NCBI GenBank assembly: GCA_020161265.1
Contig: JAIUOC010000004.1
Location: forward strand, 62,001-126,000
DNA: 64,000 nucleotides
Reading direction: 5' to 3'
Source: Chloroflexota bacterium
Lineage (GTDB): Bacteria > Chloroflexota > Chloroflexia > Chloroflexales > Herpetosiphonaceae
Part shown: positions 26,192 to 34,467 of the stretch, in pieces
Layout of the letters: every line of letters begins with the position of its first letter
How positions within the stretch are numbered: position 1 is the stretch's first letter
Translations under genes and position numbers: made by a program
Notes under the pieces: generated by a model
The model's database searches: none
Told to the model about the DNA's origin: nothing
Seen by the model: only the letters and a program-made list of their open reading frames with translations

Positions 26192-27013
26192 ATGAGCGTA
26201 ATCGTCATTGATGACCAAGTTGTGCATTACGAGACCTTTGGGCGTGGTCGTCCAGTCCTATTTCTCCACGGCTGGCTCGGTTCGTGGCGATACTGGATGC
26301 CGACGATGGAATTCGTCTCCAAAGATTTCCGCACATATTCGTTCGATTTTTGGGGTTTTGGTGATTCAGATAAAACGAGTACTGCCAAGAGCATTAGCAT
26401 TACCAATTTCTCTGATCAAGTGATTCGATTTCTCGATGCAATGGGCATCGATAAAGTTCCACTGGTTGGCCACTCTATGGGCGGCATGGTCGCGCTCAAA
26501 ACTGCAATCCGCCACCCCAATCGGATTAGCCGAGTTGCGGCGATTGGTGCTCCGATCGTTGGTACATCGCTTTCAGGCTTGCTCAAACTCACCGATAATC
26601 AGTATGTTTCGCGAGCAATGGCGCGAGTGCCAGTTGTCACCAAGTTTTTGTTTCGCTGGTTCTTAGGCAATGTCAACGATACGGCCTATGGCGAAATTCT
26701 CGACGATAGCGTTAAGCCCACCGAAGAGAGTTTGCGCCGCGCAGTTGGCTCGATGATGCGCACCGATTTGCGGCCTGAACTTGAGCAATTGACGATTCCA
26801 ACCCTGATTATTCATGGTGCTCGCGACGATATTGTTAATCCCAATCAGGCCGATATTTTCTTGCAGCGCGATATGGCCAATACCCAGGTGTTTGTAATGC
26901 CTGAAAGTCGCCACTTTCCGTTCCTCGACGAGCCAGCCCAGTTTAACAAGGTGCTTCACGCCTTCTTAAAACGGCCAGTCAACGAGGCCCGCGCTGCGGC
27001 AGAAGCGGCATAG
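26192..27013 (+). CDS. Alpha/beta hydrolase
   Basis: About 273 residues. The catalytic serine is in LVGHSMGGMVAL (canonical GHSMGG), the acid in IHGARDDIVNP and the base in PESRHFPFLDEP, so the triad is complete. The oxyanion loop is FLHGWLGS. The fold matches haloalkane dehalogenase/esterase-type hydrolases but the substrate is not evident. The start at 26192 (MSVIVIDD) lies near GAGAG. It is followed after 12 bases by the CsoR-type gene, so the two are probably co-transcribed. Confidence 0.88.
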   Translation: MSVIVIDDQVVHYETFGRGRPVLFLHGWLGSWRYWMPTMEFVSKDFRTYSFDFWGFGDSDKTSTAKSISITNFSDQVIRFLDAMGIDKVPLVGHSMGGMVALKTAIRHPNRISRVAAIGAPIVGTSLSGLLKLTDNQYVSRAMARVPVVTKFLFRWFLGNVNDTAYGEILDDSVKPTEESLRRAVGSMMRTDLRPELEQLTIPTLIIHGARDDIVNPNQADIFLQRDMANTQVFVMPESRHFPFLDEPAQFNKVLHAFLKRPVNEARAAAEAA

Positions 27014-27025
27014 TAGGTCAAGTTC

Positions 27026-27313
27026 ATGATCGATGAACAAACTGAAGCCTTAGTTCGGCGACTCAAAAGCATCGAAGGTCACGTCCGTGGCGTTCAACGC
27101 ATGCTCGAAGAGGATGCCTATTGTATCGATGTGCTGCGCCAAACCTTGGCCATTCGACGTGCCCTCGAAAAAGTCGATGCCCTGGTGCTCGAACGCCATC
27201 TCTCAACCTGCGTGACCAATGCCATTCGCTCACCCAACGAGGGCGAACGCGAACAGGCCATCACCGAAATTCTCGAAATTTTTGCGGCTACCCGCAGCGT
27301 TAGCGAGAAATAA
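27026..27313 (+). CDS. CsoR/FrmR-family metal- or formaldehyde-sensing repressor
   Basis: 95 residues, all-helical DUF156 family. The sensing triad is visible as Cys33, His58 and Cys62, the C-H-C arrangement of copper-binding CsoR; RcnR and FrmR differ at the N-terminal and fourth positions. The LKSIEGHVRGVQRMLE segment is the family's DNA-contact helix. It binds DNA as a tetramer and releases it on ligand binding. No copper ATPase lies nearby, so the target is uncertain; the hydrolase upstream and ChlI-like gene downstream (8 bases away) may be in its operon. Confidence 0.88.
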   Translation: MIDEQTEALVRRLKSIEGHVRGVQRMLEEDAYCIDVLRQTLAIRRALEKVDALVLERHLSTCVTNAIRSPNEGEREQAITEILEIFAATRSVSEK

Positions 27314-27321
27314 AGCGCCTC

Positions 27322-28353
27322 ATGAATGAGCTTTTGCCCTATCCACTGCTCGGAATTGTCGGCCAGCGTGAGCTTAAAACAGCGCTCACCTTAGCCTTGG
27401 TCAATCCAGCGGTGGGTGGGGTTTTGTTAAGTGGCCCCTATGGCGTTGGCAAAACCACCGCCGTGCGTGGCTTGCTCGATATTATGCCCTTGGTCAAACG
27501 GTCGCGCTGCGAGAATAATTGCCCCCCCGATGACGAGAGCGATCTTTGCCCAACCTGTCTTGATTTTTTGGCACGCGGTGAGTCACGGCTCAAAGATGAT
27601 CTGATGCGCTTAATCGAGCTACCCCTCAACGCTCGGTTAGAAGACGTGGTTGGTGGTTTAAACGAGCGGGTCGCAATCGAACAACAGCGGGTGGTGCTTG
27701 AAGAAGGAGTTTTGGCGCGGGCAAATCATAATTTGCTGTATGTTGATGAGATTAATTTGCTTGATCACGCTGTCGTCGATGCGATTCTCGATGCTGCGGC
27801 GCAAGGCCAAACCTTCGTGCGCCGTGGGGCAATGGTCAAGCTTTATCAGAGTCGCTTGATTTTAATTGGCTCGATGAATCCTGAAGAGGGTCGGCTGCGC
27901 CCGCAAATTTTGGATCGGTTGGGCTTGCGGGTTTGGGTTGGGCCGCTGCCAAACGCCCGCGAACGCTTAGAAATTTATCGCCGTGCAATCGCCTTTCGCC
28001 AAGATCGCACAGCTTTTCGCATGGCCTACGCCCAAGCAACCACCCAATTACGCCTCGATGTGCTCAAAGCTCGCGAATTATTACCTAAAGTTCACTTAAC
28101 CAAAACTGCTGAACGCTATGCCATGCAGGTCATTACCCAATTGGCAATCCCATCACATCGCGCCGAAATCGTATTGCTTGAGGCGGCGCGGGCGCGGGCG
28201 GCGGCTGATGATCGGGTTCGCGCTACCCCCAACGATATCAAAGCAGTCGCGCCGATGGCCTTGCGCTGGCGACAAAGCCCACATTTGAGCGATTTTTTGC
28301 AGCAGCATGAAACTGATGAGCACTTGATCGCGCAAGCCTTGCAACCTCAATAA
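27322..28353 (+). CDS. Magnesium chelatase subunit I-like AAA+ ATPase
   Basis: 343 residues. Walker A GPYGVGKTT is at 38-46, Walker B LLYVDEINLLD and sensor 1 GSMNPEEG are present, with the ChlI/BchI helix inserts. Four cysteines (63, 67, 76, 79) in RCENNC...CPTC form a likely small zinc or redox site. BchI/ChlI drives Mg insertion together with ChlD and ChlH, neither of which is in this window, and Herpetosiphonales are non-phototrophic. Orphan relatives also remodel other complexes. It is placed right behind the CsoR-type gene. Its 3' end overlaps the convergent membrane gene by 7 bases. Confidence 0.82.
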   Translation: MNELLPYPLLGIVGQRELKTALTLALVNPAVGGVLLSGPYGVGKTTAVRGLLDIMPLVKRSRCENNCPPDDESDLCPTCLDFLARGESRLKDDLMRLIELPLNARLEDVVGGLNERVAIEQQRVVLEEGVLARANHNLLYVDEINLLDHAVVDAILDAAAQGQTFVRRGAMVKLYQSRLILIGSMNPEEGRLRPQILDRLGLRVWVGPLPNARERLEIYRRAIAFRQDRTAFRMAYAQATTQLRLDVLKARELLPKVHLTKTAERYAMQVITQLAIPSHRAEIVLLEAARARAAADDRVRATPNDIKAVAPMALRWRQSPHLSDFLQQHETDEHLIAQALQPQ

Positions 28354-28742
28354 TAAACTTCACGGCCAAAAAAGGCCTGCACATCGCGCGAATTCATATA
28401 GGCCAGCACAACCACATTCCACAACATGCCGCCCCAAGCCCAACGTTCACCCAATATCCCATCCAAAATATAGCTGCCAATTGAAAGATAGGCGCTGCCA
28501 ATCACCACCCACCACATGACCCGCCAGCCTTGGAAGAGTGCCAAACCCATCATTACTTGAAAACATGCGGTCACAATCAGTAAAAACGGATCGTCAGACA
28601 AAATAAATTGTTCAAGGAATGCTGGCACTCGTCCATACAAGGCGACTGCAACTTCCAACATTGCAGTCAAAACATAGCCAATTGCAATCACCGTAATCAA
28701 AAATGGGCGACCAAAGGCTAAAGATTCGTTGCGTTTGAGCAT
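28347..28742 (-). CDS. Small integral membrane protein, unknown function
   Basis: 131 residues with about four hydrophobic helices (for example FLITVIAIGYVLTAMLEVAV and MMGLALFQGW). No catalytic motif or signal is visible. It is the last gene of the moeA-PLD operon, 13 bases after the phospholipase D-like gene, and may be associated with that membrane enzyme. I do not recognise the family. Confidence 0.7.
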   Translation of the reverse strand: MLKRNESLAFGRPFLITVIAIGYVLTAMLEVAVALYGRVPAFLEQFILSDDPFLLIVTACFQVMMGLALFQGWRVMWWVVIGSAYLSIGSYILDGILGERWAWGGMLWNVVVLAYMNSRDVQAFFGREVYY

Positions 28743-28755
28743 GCTTGCTCCATTT

Positions 28756-29976
28756 CTACAAAATTGGCCATAACGGCGAGAGCACCAACTCGGCGGCTTT
28801 GGTATACCATGGGCGCTTAATCCATTCGGCCAAGGTTAATTCACGGGCATTAGCCATATCGCAGGCAAAAATTTCTTGCATGCGTTCAGCAAAGGCGGCA
28901 TTATAAATTTCTAGATTGATTTCATGGTTGCCCGCTAAACTCAGCCGATCAAGATTGGCCGTGCCAACCGTTGACCAAATTCCATCGATTGTAGCGGTTT
29001 TGGCATGAATCATGGCATTTTCGTAAAGAAAAATTTTAATCCCATGGCGCAGACAAAATTCAAAATAATGCCGTGCCAGCCAATCGGCCAGCACATGGTT
29101 CGATTCTGCTGGAACCAAAATGCGCACATCAACTCCGCGCCGCGCGGTCATTACTAAGGCCTCTAAAATCGCCCGATCAGGAATAAAATAGGCATTGCTA
29201 ATGTAAACAAAGCGTTCAGCTCGTTCAATTGCATCAAGATACATCGAACGAATTGGAAAAACCAAGCGGCCAGCGTCGTTGCGCTGTACCCGCACTGTGG
29301 ATTGCCATTCCAACTCGAGGTCGATGTGCAAGCGCGTTAGGCGGCGACGATAGCGGTTCCACTGCGAAGCAAACATTTCGGCCAAATTGCGCACAATCGG
29401 GCCACGCACCTGCACATGGGTATCGCGCCACTCAGTGCGATACAATTCACCCAAATTGTAGCCCCCAATAAAGGCTACTTCGTTATCAACAACCAACAGT
29501 TTGCGATGGTCACGCGCATACGAACCAATATCGAAAATCTGCGATAAACGCGGAAAAGCCGGATAGCTCAACAGTTGAATTTCGGGCGGAAATTTTTTGA
29601 ATTTGCGCGGAACCACCAAATTAGCAAATCCATCGATAATTACATACACGGCCACGCCGCTACGAGCTTTGCGCAATAAGGCTTCACGAAATTTGTGGCC
29701 TAAATCATCGCCTTTGAAAATAAAAGTTTCGAGCAAAATCAGGCGCTGCGCCGATTCAATCGCTTGCAGCATGGCCGGAAACAGCTCTTCGCCCGACATA
29801 TACAACTGAAATTGATGGCGTTCGTCGCTGGTTGGTGGCAGGCTAATGCGCGGATAGCGTTGATAGCGTGTTGGTCGCCATTTGCGCACACCAATTAACA
29901 ACAATGCCAAGCTCACTTGGAGCACGAGAATAACCACCAGCATTGTTATCAGATCTTGAAACGACTCAAACGGCAT
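28756..29976 (-). CDS. Phospholipase D superfamily protein, cardiolipin synthase-like
   Basis: 406 residues. An N-terminal transmembrane helix is followed by two HKD catalytic motifs: DHRKLLVVDNEVAFIGG and, later, HAKTATIDGIWSTVGTANLD. Both are complete, as in cardiolipin synthases (ClsA/B type), which condense two phosphatidylglycerols in the membrane. A related hydrolase role cannot be excluded. GGGAG lies 7 bases before the start. It follows moeA by 17 bases. Confidence 0.88.
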   Translation of the reverse strand: MPFESFQDLITMLVVILVLQVSLALLLIGVRKWRPTRYQRYPRISLPPTSDERHQFQLYMSGEELFPAMLQAIESAQRLILLETFIFKGDDLGHKFREALLRKARSGVAVYVIIDGFANLVVPRKFKKFPPEIQLLSYPAFPRLSQIFDIGSYARDHRKLLVVDNEVAFIGGYNLGELYRTEWRDTHVQVRGPIVRNLAEMFASQWNRYRRRLTRLHIDLELEWQSTVRVQRNDAGRLVFPIRSMYLDAIERAERFVYISNAYFIPDRAILEALVMTARRGVDVRILVPAESNHVLADWLARHYFEFCLRHGIKIFLYENAMIHAKTATIDGIWSTVGTANLDRLSLAGNHEINLEIYNAAFAERMQEIFACDMANARELTLAEWIKRPWYTKAAELVLSPLWPIL

Positions 29977-29993
29977 GCGCTACGCTCCCTCAA

Positions 29994-31229
29994 CTAGTGC
30001 AGTTCCCCAAATAACACAACTTCGGCCATTTCACCACGATTAATGCCCTGCCCTGCTTCGGGCACAATCAGTAAACCATTGGCTCGCGCCATCGAGCTAA
30101 CCAAACCCGAACCTTGTGCCCCAGTTAATTCAGCGGTTAAGCCAGTGGCGCTGCTTTTAACGATCACCCGCAGATATTGACGACGCTCGTTACTTTCCAA
30201 ATCGGCATCAAGTAACTTCGCCCAAACGCTTGGGCGGAGCAATTGTTGATATCCGCCGATCTTCCGCAACGCTGGCCGTACAAATAACTCAAAACAAACC
30301 ATGGCCGAAACTGGATTGCCAGGCAAGCCAAAAATTGGTTTGCCATCGATCGAGCCAAAGGCCAAGGGCTTGCCTGGACGCATACGCACTCGCCAAAATT
30401 CCAATTTGCCCACTTCGTTCAAAATTTGCTTGACCAAATCGTAATCACCAACCGACACACCGCCAGAAGTCAATAATACATCGGCTTGGGCTACAGCTTG
30501 CGCTAAAGTTGCTCGCAAGGCAGCAGCATTATCGGGCACAATCGGCAACATAATTGGAATTGCCCCAGCTTCACGCACTTGGGCGGCGTTAGCATAGCCA
30601 TTCGAGTTGCGAATTTGGCCAGCCTTTGGCTCAACGCCAACATCAACCAATTCATCGCCAGTGGCAATAATCGCTACCCGTGGTTGGCGAAAGACTGGCA
30701 CTTGGGACGCGCCAATGGTTGCCAAAACCCCCATACTGCCAGGATTAATAACTTGACCAGCCGCTAAAACCAAGCTACCAGCCTGCATATCCTCGCCAGC
30801 AGGCCGAATATTATTGCCATGCTGGGTTGGCTGGAACATGCGCACAACCTCAGTTTGGGCATTAGCTTGGCCTTCATCGGTTTCTTCAAATGGCACAACT
30901 GCCTCAGCATTGGCAGGCACTTGCGCCCCAGTCATAATCCGAATCGCGCTACCAGCTCGCAATTGTTGTTGCGGCACAGCGCCCGCCGCCACCCGCTCGA
31001 TAATCTGCAACGCCACTGGATTGTCAGCGCTGGCAGTGTTCAAATCAGCGACCAACACCGCATAGCCATCCATGGCCGAATTGGCAAAGGGTGGGGCATC
31101 GCGGTCGGCATAGATTGGCGCGGCCAGCACGCGACCTAAGGCAGTAGTTAATTCGATCGATTCGCTGGCAAGGGTGGTCATGCGCTCAAGAATCGCCGCT
31201 TGAGCATCAGCAACAGCAAGTAGAGTCAT
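29994..31229 (-). CDS. moeA: Molybdopterin molybdenumtransferase MoeA
   Basis: About 411 residues with the MoeA domains: N-terminal PPFANSAMDGYAV, the central molybdopterin-binding TSGGVSVGDYDLVK and GKPIFGLPGNPVSA, and the C-terminal beta-barrel domain. MoeA inserts molybdate into adenylylated molybdopterin to complete the cofactor. The preferred ATG (31229) sits immediately behind the T run of the panD terminator and has no Shine-Dalgarno; upstream in-frame ATGs at 31241 and further lie inside the terminator stem. Either translation is leaderless or transcription reads through; the start is therefore uncertain. Confidence 0.9.
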   Translation of the reverse strand: MTLLAVADAQAAILERMTTLASESIELTTALGRVLAAPIYADRDAPPFANSAMDGYAVLVADLNTASADNPVALQIIERVAAGAVPQQQLRAGSAIRIMTGAQVPANAEAVVPFEETDEGQANAQTEVVRMFQPTQHGNNIRPAGEDMQAGSLVLAAGQVINPGSMGVLATIGASQVPVFRQPRVAIIATGDELVDVGVEPKAGQIRNSNGYANAAQVREAGAIPIMLPIVPDNAAALRATLAQAVAQADVLLTSGGVSVGDYDLVKQILNEVGKLEFWRVRMRPGKPLAFGSIDGKPIFGLPGNPVSAMVCFELFVRPALRKIGGYQQLLRPSVWAKLLDADLESNERRQYLRVIVKSSATGLTAELTGAQGSGLVSSMARANGLLIVPEAGQGINRGEMAEVVLFGELH

Positions 31230-31269
31230 AAAAAAGGCCATGGATGGGTCGCAAAACCCAATCCATGGC
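31230..31269 (-). terminator. Terminator after panD overlapping the moeA start
   Basis: A 13-bp stem with one bulged base (31237-31249 with 31256-31269), loop of 6, followed on the minus strand by CTTTTTT and then the moeA ATG. It separates panD from moeA. Confidence 0.8.
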
Positions 31270-31285
31270 ACACTCCTCGCAACAA

Positions 31286-31663
31286 CTAGCGACCACCAAC
31301 CGGCAACAAAGCCTTAACCTCGGTAATCGCGTTTTGTTCATCCACAAACACCACGGTTGGCTCCCACTCTTCGGGCTTAGCATCAACTTGGGCATAGGCC
31401 ATGATGATCACCAAATCGCCAACATTGACCAAGTGCGCCGCAGCACCGTTGAGTTGAATCGTGCCTGAGCCACGTTCGCCCACGATTGCATAGGTTTCGA
31501 GGCGTGCTCCATTATTGACATCGACTACCTGAACCCGTTCAAACGGCCAAATTCCGGCTGCTTCCAACAGATCCTCATCAATGGTTATCGAACCAACATA
31601 ATTGAGGTCTGCACCAGTTACGGTTGCCCGGTGAATTTTGGCATGCACGAGGGTACGAATCAT
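31286..31663 (-). CDS. panD: Aspartate 1-decarboxylase
   Basis: 125 residues, the standard PanD length. The self-processing site is Gly24-Ser25 in NYVGSITID; cleavage converts Ser25 to the pyruvoyl group that decarboxylates aspartate to beta-alanine for pantothenate and CoA. Start [16 protein letters not shown] is canonical, with AAGGAG upstream. It is followed by its own terminator, which overlaps moeA. Confidence 0.96.
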   Translation of the reverse strand: MIRTLVHAKIHRATVTGADLNYVGSITIDEDLLEAAGIWPFERVQVVDVNNGARLETYAIVGERGSGTIQLNGAAAHLVNVGDLVIIMAYAQVDAKPEEWEPTVVFVDEQNAITEVKALLPVGGR

Positions 31664-31791
31664 CGTTGATTACTCCTTAGTTTGGTCGCCGCTGTTCATC
31701 CCATCGATCAACAGTCGCCGCCATAAACCATGATACGGCTGTGATTGGCCGAACGCAAGTGGCTTTAGCAAATACACTATCAGAAATCAAC

Positions 31792-32013
31792 CTACTTTTG
31801 TGGGTTGGGATAGCGCTCAAGCTTGCCATCAAGGTCGGCAATTCGTTCGCGCAATTGCTCAACCGTCAAGGTAGCACCATCATCGTCAGTTGGTAAGACA
31901 ATTCCTTCGGCCTCAAGATCCCAATTTTGTTCGAGGCCTTCTAAAGCTCGCGCCAATTTACGGCGTTCCGAGAGCCATTCCTTGCGATACATACGATTTT
32001 TATATTGTGGCAT
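31792..32013 (-). CDS. 73-residue charged protein, unknown function
   Basis: MPQYKNRMYRKEWLSERRKL and onward: a highly charged, mostly helical soluble protein with a central acidic loop LPTDDDG and a Tyr/Pro/Asn tail. The start at 32013 is fixed by GGAGG 5 bases upstream. No known domain is recognised. It lies 38 bases after the HAD phosphatase gene and is probably co-transcribed with it. Confidence 0.7.
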   Translation of the reverse strand: MPQYKNRMYRKEWLSERRKLARALEGLEQNWDLEAEGIVLPTDDDGATLTVEQLRERIADLDGKLERYPNPQK

Positions 32014-32051
32014 ACAATCCTCCAGAAGTTGAGATGTTGTTATTGTACCAT

Positions 32052-32720
32052 TCAGGCTGGTTGCGCCAACCACGCAGGCAGTTCACTCAGCTGATTCAAA
32101 ATGGCCAGTGGTTGGGCGGCAGTTAATGTTGCCAGATCATGGGTGCCAGTCGTAACTGCCAAACTAGCAACGTGGGCGTTGTGACCAAGCGTAATATCAT
32201 GGGTGGTATCGCCAATCATCAAGGCTTGGGTTGGATTCAGCCCAAAATAGGCCAACGTTTTAGCCAGCATTTCGGCATGGGGCTTGGGTTGGCTGACCGA
32301 ATCGTTGCCCATCAGCAAATCAAAATAGTCAAACAAGCCAACTTGTTGCAGCACTGCGCTACTCACAGGCGTGATTTTCGAGCTAGCAATCGTCAAACGA
32401 TAGCCTGCTGCTTTAAGTTGATCGATCGTTTCGGCCACGCCTGCAAACAAGCGACTGCTTGGAATCGCAATTTCACGGTAAATCGTGCGATAACGCTCGG
32501 TCAAAATTCCATAGTTTTCAGGCTGAAAATCAGTCAAGCGCTCCCAAAATACCTGCAAAGGCAAGCCAATCCATGGAGCCATCTGGCTATAGGCCGCAGT
32601 CGCAAAACCATGCTCAGCCAGCACTTGATTCACGGTATCCACAATCCCTTGAGCCGAATCGACCAAGGTTCCATCTAAATCAAAGGCCAACAATTGAAAT
32701 CGCTGGGTAGTTGTAACCAT
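32052..32720 (-). CDS. HAD-family phosphatase (phosphoglycolate phosphatase-like)
   Basis: About 222 residues. Motif I is FDLDGTLVDSA, motif II IASSK, motif III includes KPHAEM, and motif IV is MIGDTTHDI, all intact. An alpha-helical cap follows motif I. The class typically dephosphorylates phosphoglycolate, pyrophosphate or sugar phosphates; the exact substrate is not readable. GGAG before the ATG at 32720 supports the start. Confidence 0.88.
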   Translation of the reverse strand: MVTTTQRFQLLAFDLDGTLVDSAQGIVDTVNQVLAEHGFATAAYSQMAPWIGLPLQVFWERLTDFQPENYGILTERYRTIYREIAIPSSRLFAGVAETIDQLKAAGYRLTIASSKITPVSSAVLQQVGLFDYFDLLMGNDSVSQPKPHAEMLAKTLAYFGLNPTQALMIGDTTHDITLGHNAHVASLAVTTGTHDLATLTAAQPLAILNQLSELPAWLAQPA

Positions 32721-32876
32721 CACCTGCTCCTAGTTAGGCGCATCATCCAAAAAATAATTATGCAACTTTCGGCCAATTTCGCAAATTGCCTATGCTTGCA
32801 TGCGAAAAATCGCCATGGTTTGTATCTAATACAGTGAGTGAATAGATTTACCAGCTATGTTCTGCATAGCATCCAT

Positions 32877-32920
32877 TCCACAAAGGCTGGAAGTCTTCAC
32901 CCAAACTAGCCTTTGTGGAG
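32877..32920 (+). promoter_or_regulatory. Hairpin covering the ribosome-binding site of the UvsE-like gene
   Basis: Perfect 12-nt arms TCCACAAAGGCT (32877-32888) and AGCCTTTGTGGA (32908-32919) with a 19-nt loop. The Shine-Dalgarno GGAG (32917-32920) is within the 3' arm and the ATG is at 32927. The fold would hide the ribosome site and could make expression conditional. Confidence 0.6.
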
Positions 32921-32926
32921 TTACCA

Positions 32927-33808
32927 ATGCGTTATCTGGGCTTGAGTGGCCGGATTCTCAAACGCCCTGATTTGCAAGCACCCAACCAGCAGCAGTTAAG
33001 CCAATGGGTCTTGTATCTTTATGATGTGCTACGCTATCTTGAACAACAACAGATTCATTGTTATCGCTTGCCTGCTTGGCCATACGAATTGCTCAATACC
33101 TGGCCCGAAGCCGCCGAACAATTCCAATTAATCGGCAATTATGCCCAACAAGCCAACATTCGCCTAACCTATCATGTGCCCAGCAATGTGCTGCTCAACA
33201 GTCATGATCCCCAAATTCGCCAATATGCGCTGAATTATCTCACTAGCGCCGCAGCCTATTTAACCAATTTGGGTAGTGATGATCCAGTGATCGTGGTGCA
33301 TATTGGGGCGCAATATGGTGATCGAGCGAGTGCCTTAGCCCAAAGCGTCGCCAGCTTGCAACAACTTGAGCCAGCAGTAATCAATGTTTTAGCCCTTGAG
33401 GCCGATGGTCGGGTCTGGAGTTTGCTCGATGCTTTGCATATTCATGCGCAAACCAGCATTCCCGTAATTTTCGATTGGCTGCATCATCAACTTTACAATC
33501 CAGCACAATTGAATGATGCTGAAGCCTTAAATTATGCTTTAGCAACTTGGCCAGTTCAGCGCAAGCCCAAAGCGCATTTTAGCTCACCGCGAACCGAAAT
33601 TCGGCTTGGGCAGCGCCAACAACTGCTATTGCCAACCTGGCATGAACACAGCGATTTGGCCAATCCATTTGAATTGATTAGCCTGCTGCGCCTGCCATAT
33701 CAGCGCGAATATGATCTGATGCTTGAGGTTAAAGCTGGAGATTTGGCAATTGAACGGGCACGCAACGATTTGCAACGCTTTGCAGCTGAGATTTCTGATG
33801 TGGAGTAA
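32927..33808 (+). CDS. uvsE: UV DNA damage endonuclease (UvsE/UVDE family)
   Basis: About 293 residues of TIM-barrel type. Family signatures in order are RLTYHVPSNVLLNS, VIVVHIGAQYGDR, NVLALEAD, IPVIFDWLHHQL, KAHFSS, HSDLANPFE and LMLEVKAGDLA. These contribute the His, Glu and Asp ligands of the metal cluster. UvsE nicks DNA 5' of cyclobutane dimers and 6-4 photoproducts, an alternative to UvrABC. The canonical HPGQ after the first strand here reads HVPSN, a deviation worth noting. The gene overlaps the Shine-Dalgarno of the next gene and is probably co-transcribed with it. Confidence 0.85.
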   Translation: MRYLGLSGRILKRPDLQAPNQQQLSQWVLYLYDVLRYLEQQQIHCYRLPAWPYELLNTWPEAAEQFQLIGNYAQQANIRLTYHVPSNVLLNSHDPQIRQYALNYLTSAAAYLTNLGSDDPVIVVHIGAQYGDRASALAQSVASLQQLEPAVINVLALEADGRVWSLLDALHIHAQTSIPVIFDWLHHQLYNPAQLNDAEALNYALATWPVQRKPKAHFSSPRTEIRLGQRQQLLLPTWHEHSDLANPFELISLLRLPYQREYDLMLEVKAGDLAIERARNDLQRFAAEISDVE

Positions 33809-33811
33809 CGT

Positions 33812-34450
33812 ATGCCTGAGGCCAACACACCTGTTTTAGTCGCCGTTTTGAATAACCACGCCGATTGGCAGCGAATTCAACAAGAGCACTGGTATCGTGT
33901 TCCGCTGGCCCATGCTCCGCGCCGGATGGCGGCTGGCATGTTGGCATGGTATCAAACCAAAGCCTTTGGTGCTGAGGGTGGTCAAATTCGCTGGTATGCG
34001 CCAATTGCGCAGGTGAGCCAAGCCACGCGCAGCCAACTCATCCCTGAGCAACCTGAGCATCCGCGTGCCCACGAACGTTATTGGCGGCTTGAAGTTGGAG
34101 CCTTGCAAGCATTGCCTCAGCCAATTATGGCCCAGCGCTTTCGGCGCATTACCTTCATCAGCACCAACTGGCAACAGCTAATTCATGCCAAACAGATCAG
34201 CGATCTCTGGCTAGGCGATAGCTTGCTTGAACAACTGAGTCAACAATTAATCAGCGAGGGCATGAACGTCGTGCGGCGGCGCTTACACGATGGTAACACG
34301 CCGCCACAGGGCACATTTGTACTTACCCCACTGCTCAATCAGATAGAGGTAAGCATTGGCGAACAGCGCTTACGCCTCGATCACGACGATTTAATTTGGG
34401 ATTTTGCAGGTTGTCTGACAAATATTCGAGCGTTGCAACAGCGCAATTGA
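33812..34450 (+). CDS. Unknown protein paired with UvsE
   Basis: 212 residues, soluble. It begins LVAVLNNHADWQRIQQEHWYRVPLAH and contains a middle segment MLAWYQTKAFGAEGGQIRWYAP and a basic RFRRITFISTNWQQL stretch, suggesting an alpha/beta fold that could bind nucleic acid. No catalytic signature is recognised with confidence. Its ATG is four bases after the uvsE stop with GGAG inside the stop region, so translation is coupled and a role in DNA repair is plausible but unproven. Confidence 0.7.
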   Translation: MPEANTPVLVAVLNNHADWQRIQQEHWYRVPLAHAPRRMAAGMLAWYQTKAFGAEGGQIRWYAPIAQVSQATRSQLIPEQPEHPRAHERYWRLEVGALQALPQPIMAQRFRRITFISTNWQQLIHAKQISDLWLGDSLLEQLSQQLISEGMNVVRRRLHDGNTPPQGTFVLTPLLNQIEVSIGEQRLRLDHDDLIWDFAGCLTNIRALQQRN

Positions 34451-34467
34451 GGAAAGCCCAACCAAAT

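Noticed and set aside
27322-28353. Evidence for phototrophy from a BchI-like gene
   Set aside because: No other bacteriochlorophyll or reaction-centre gene is in the window; orphan ChlI-like ATPases occur in non-phototrophs.
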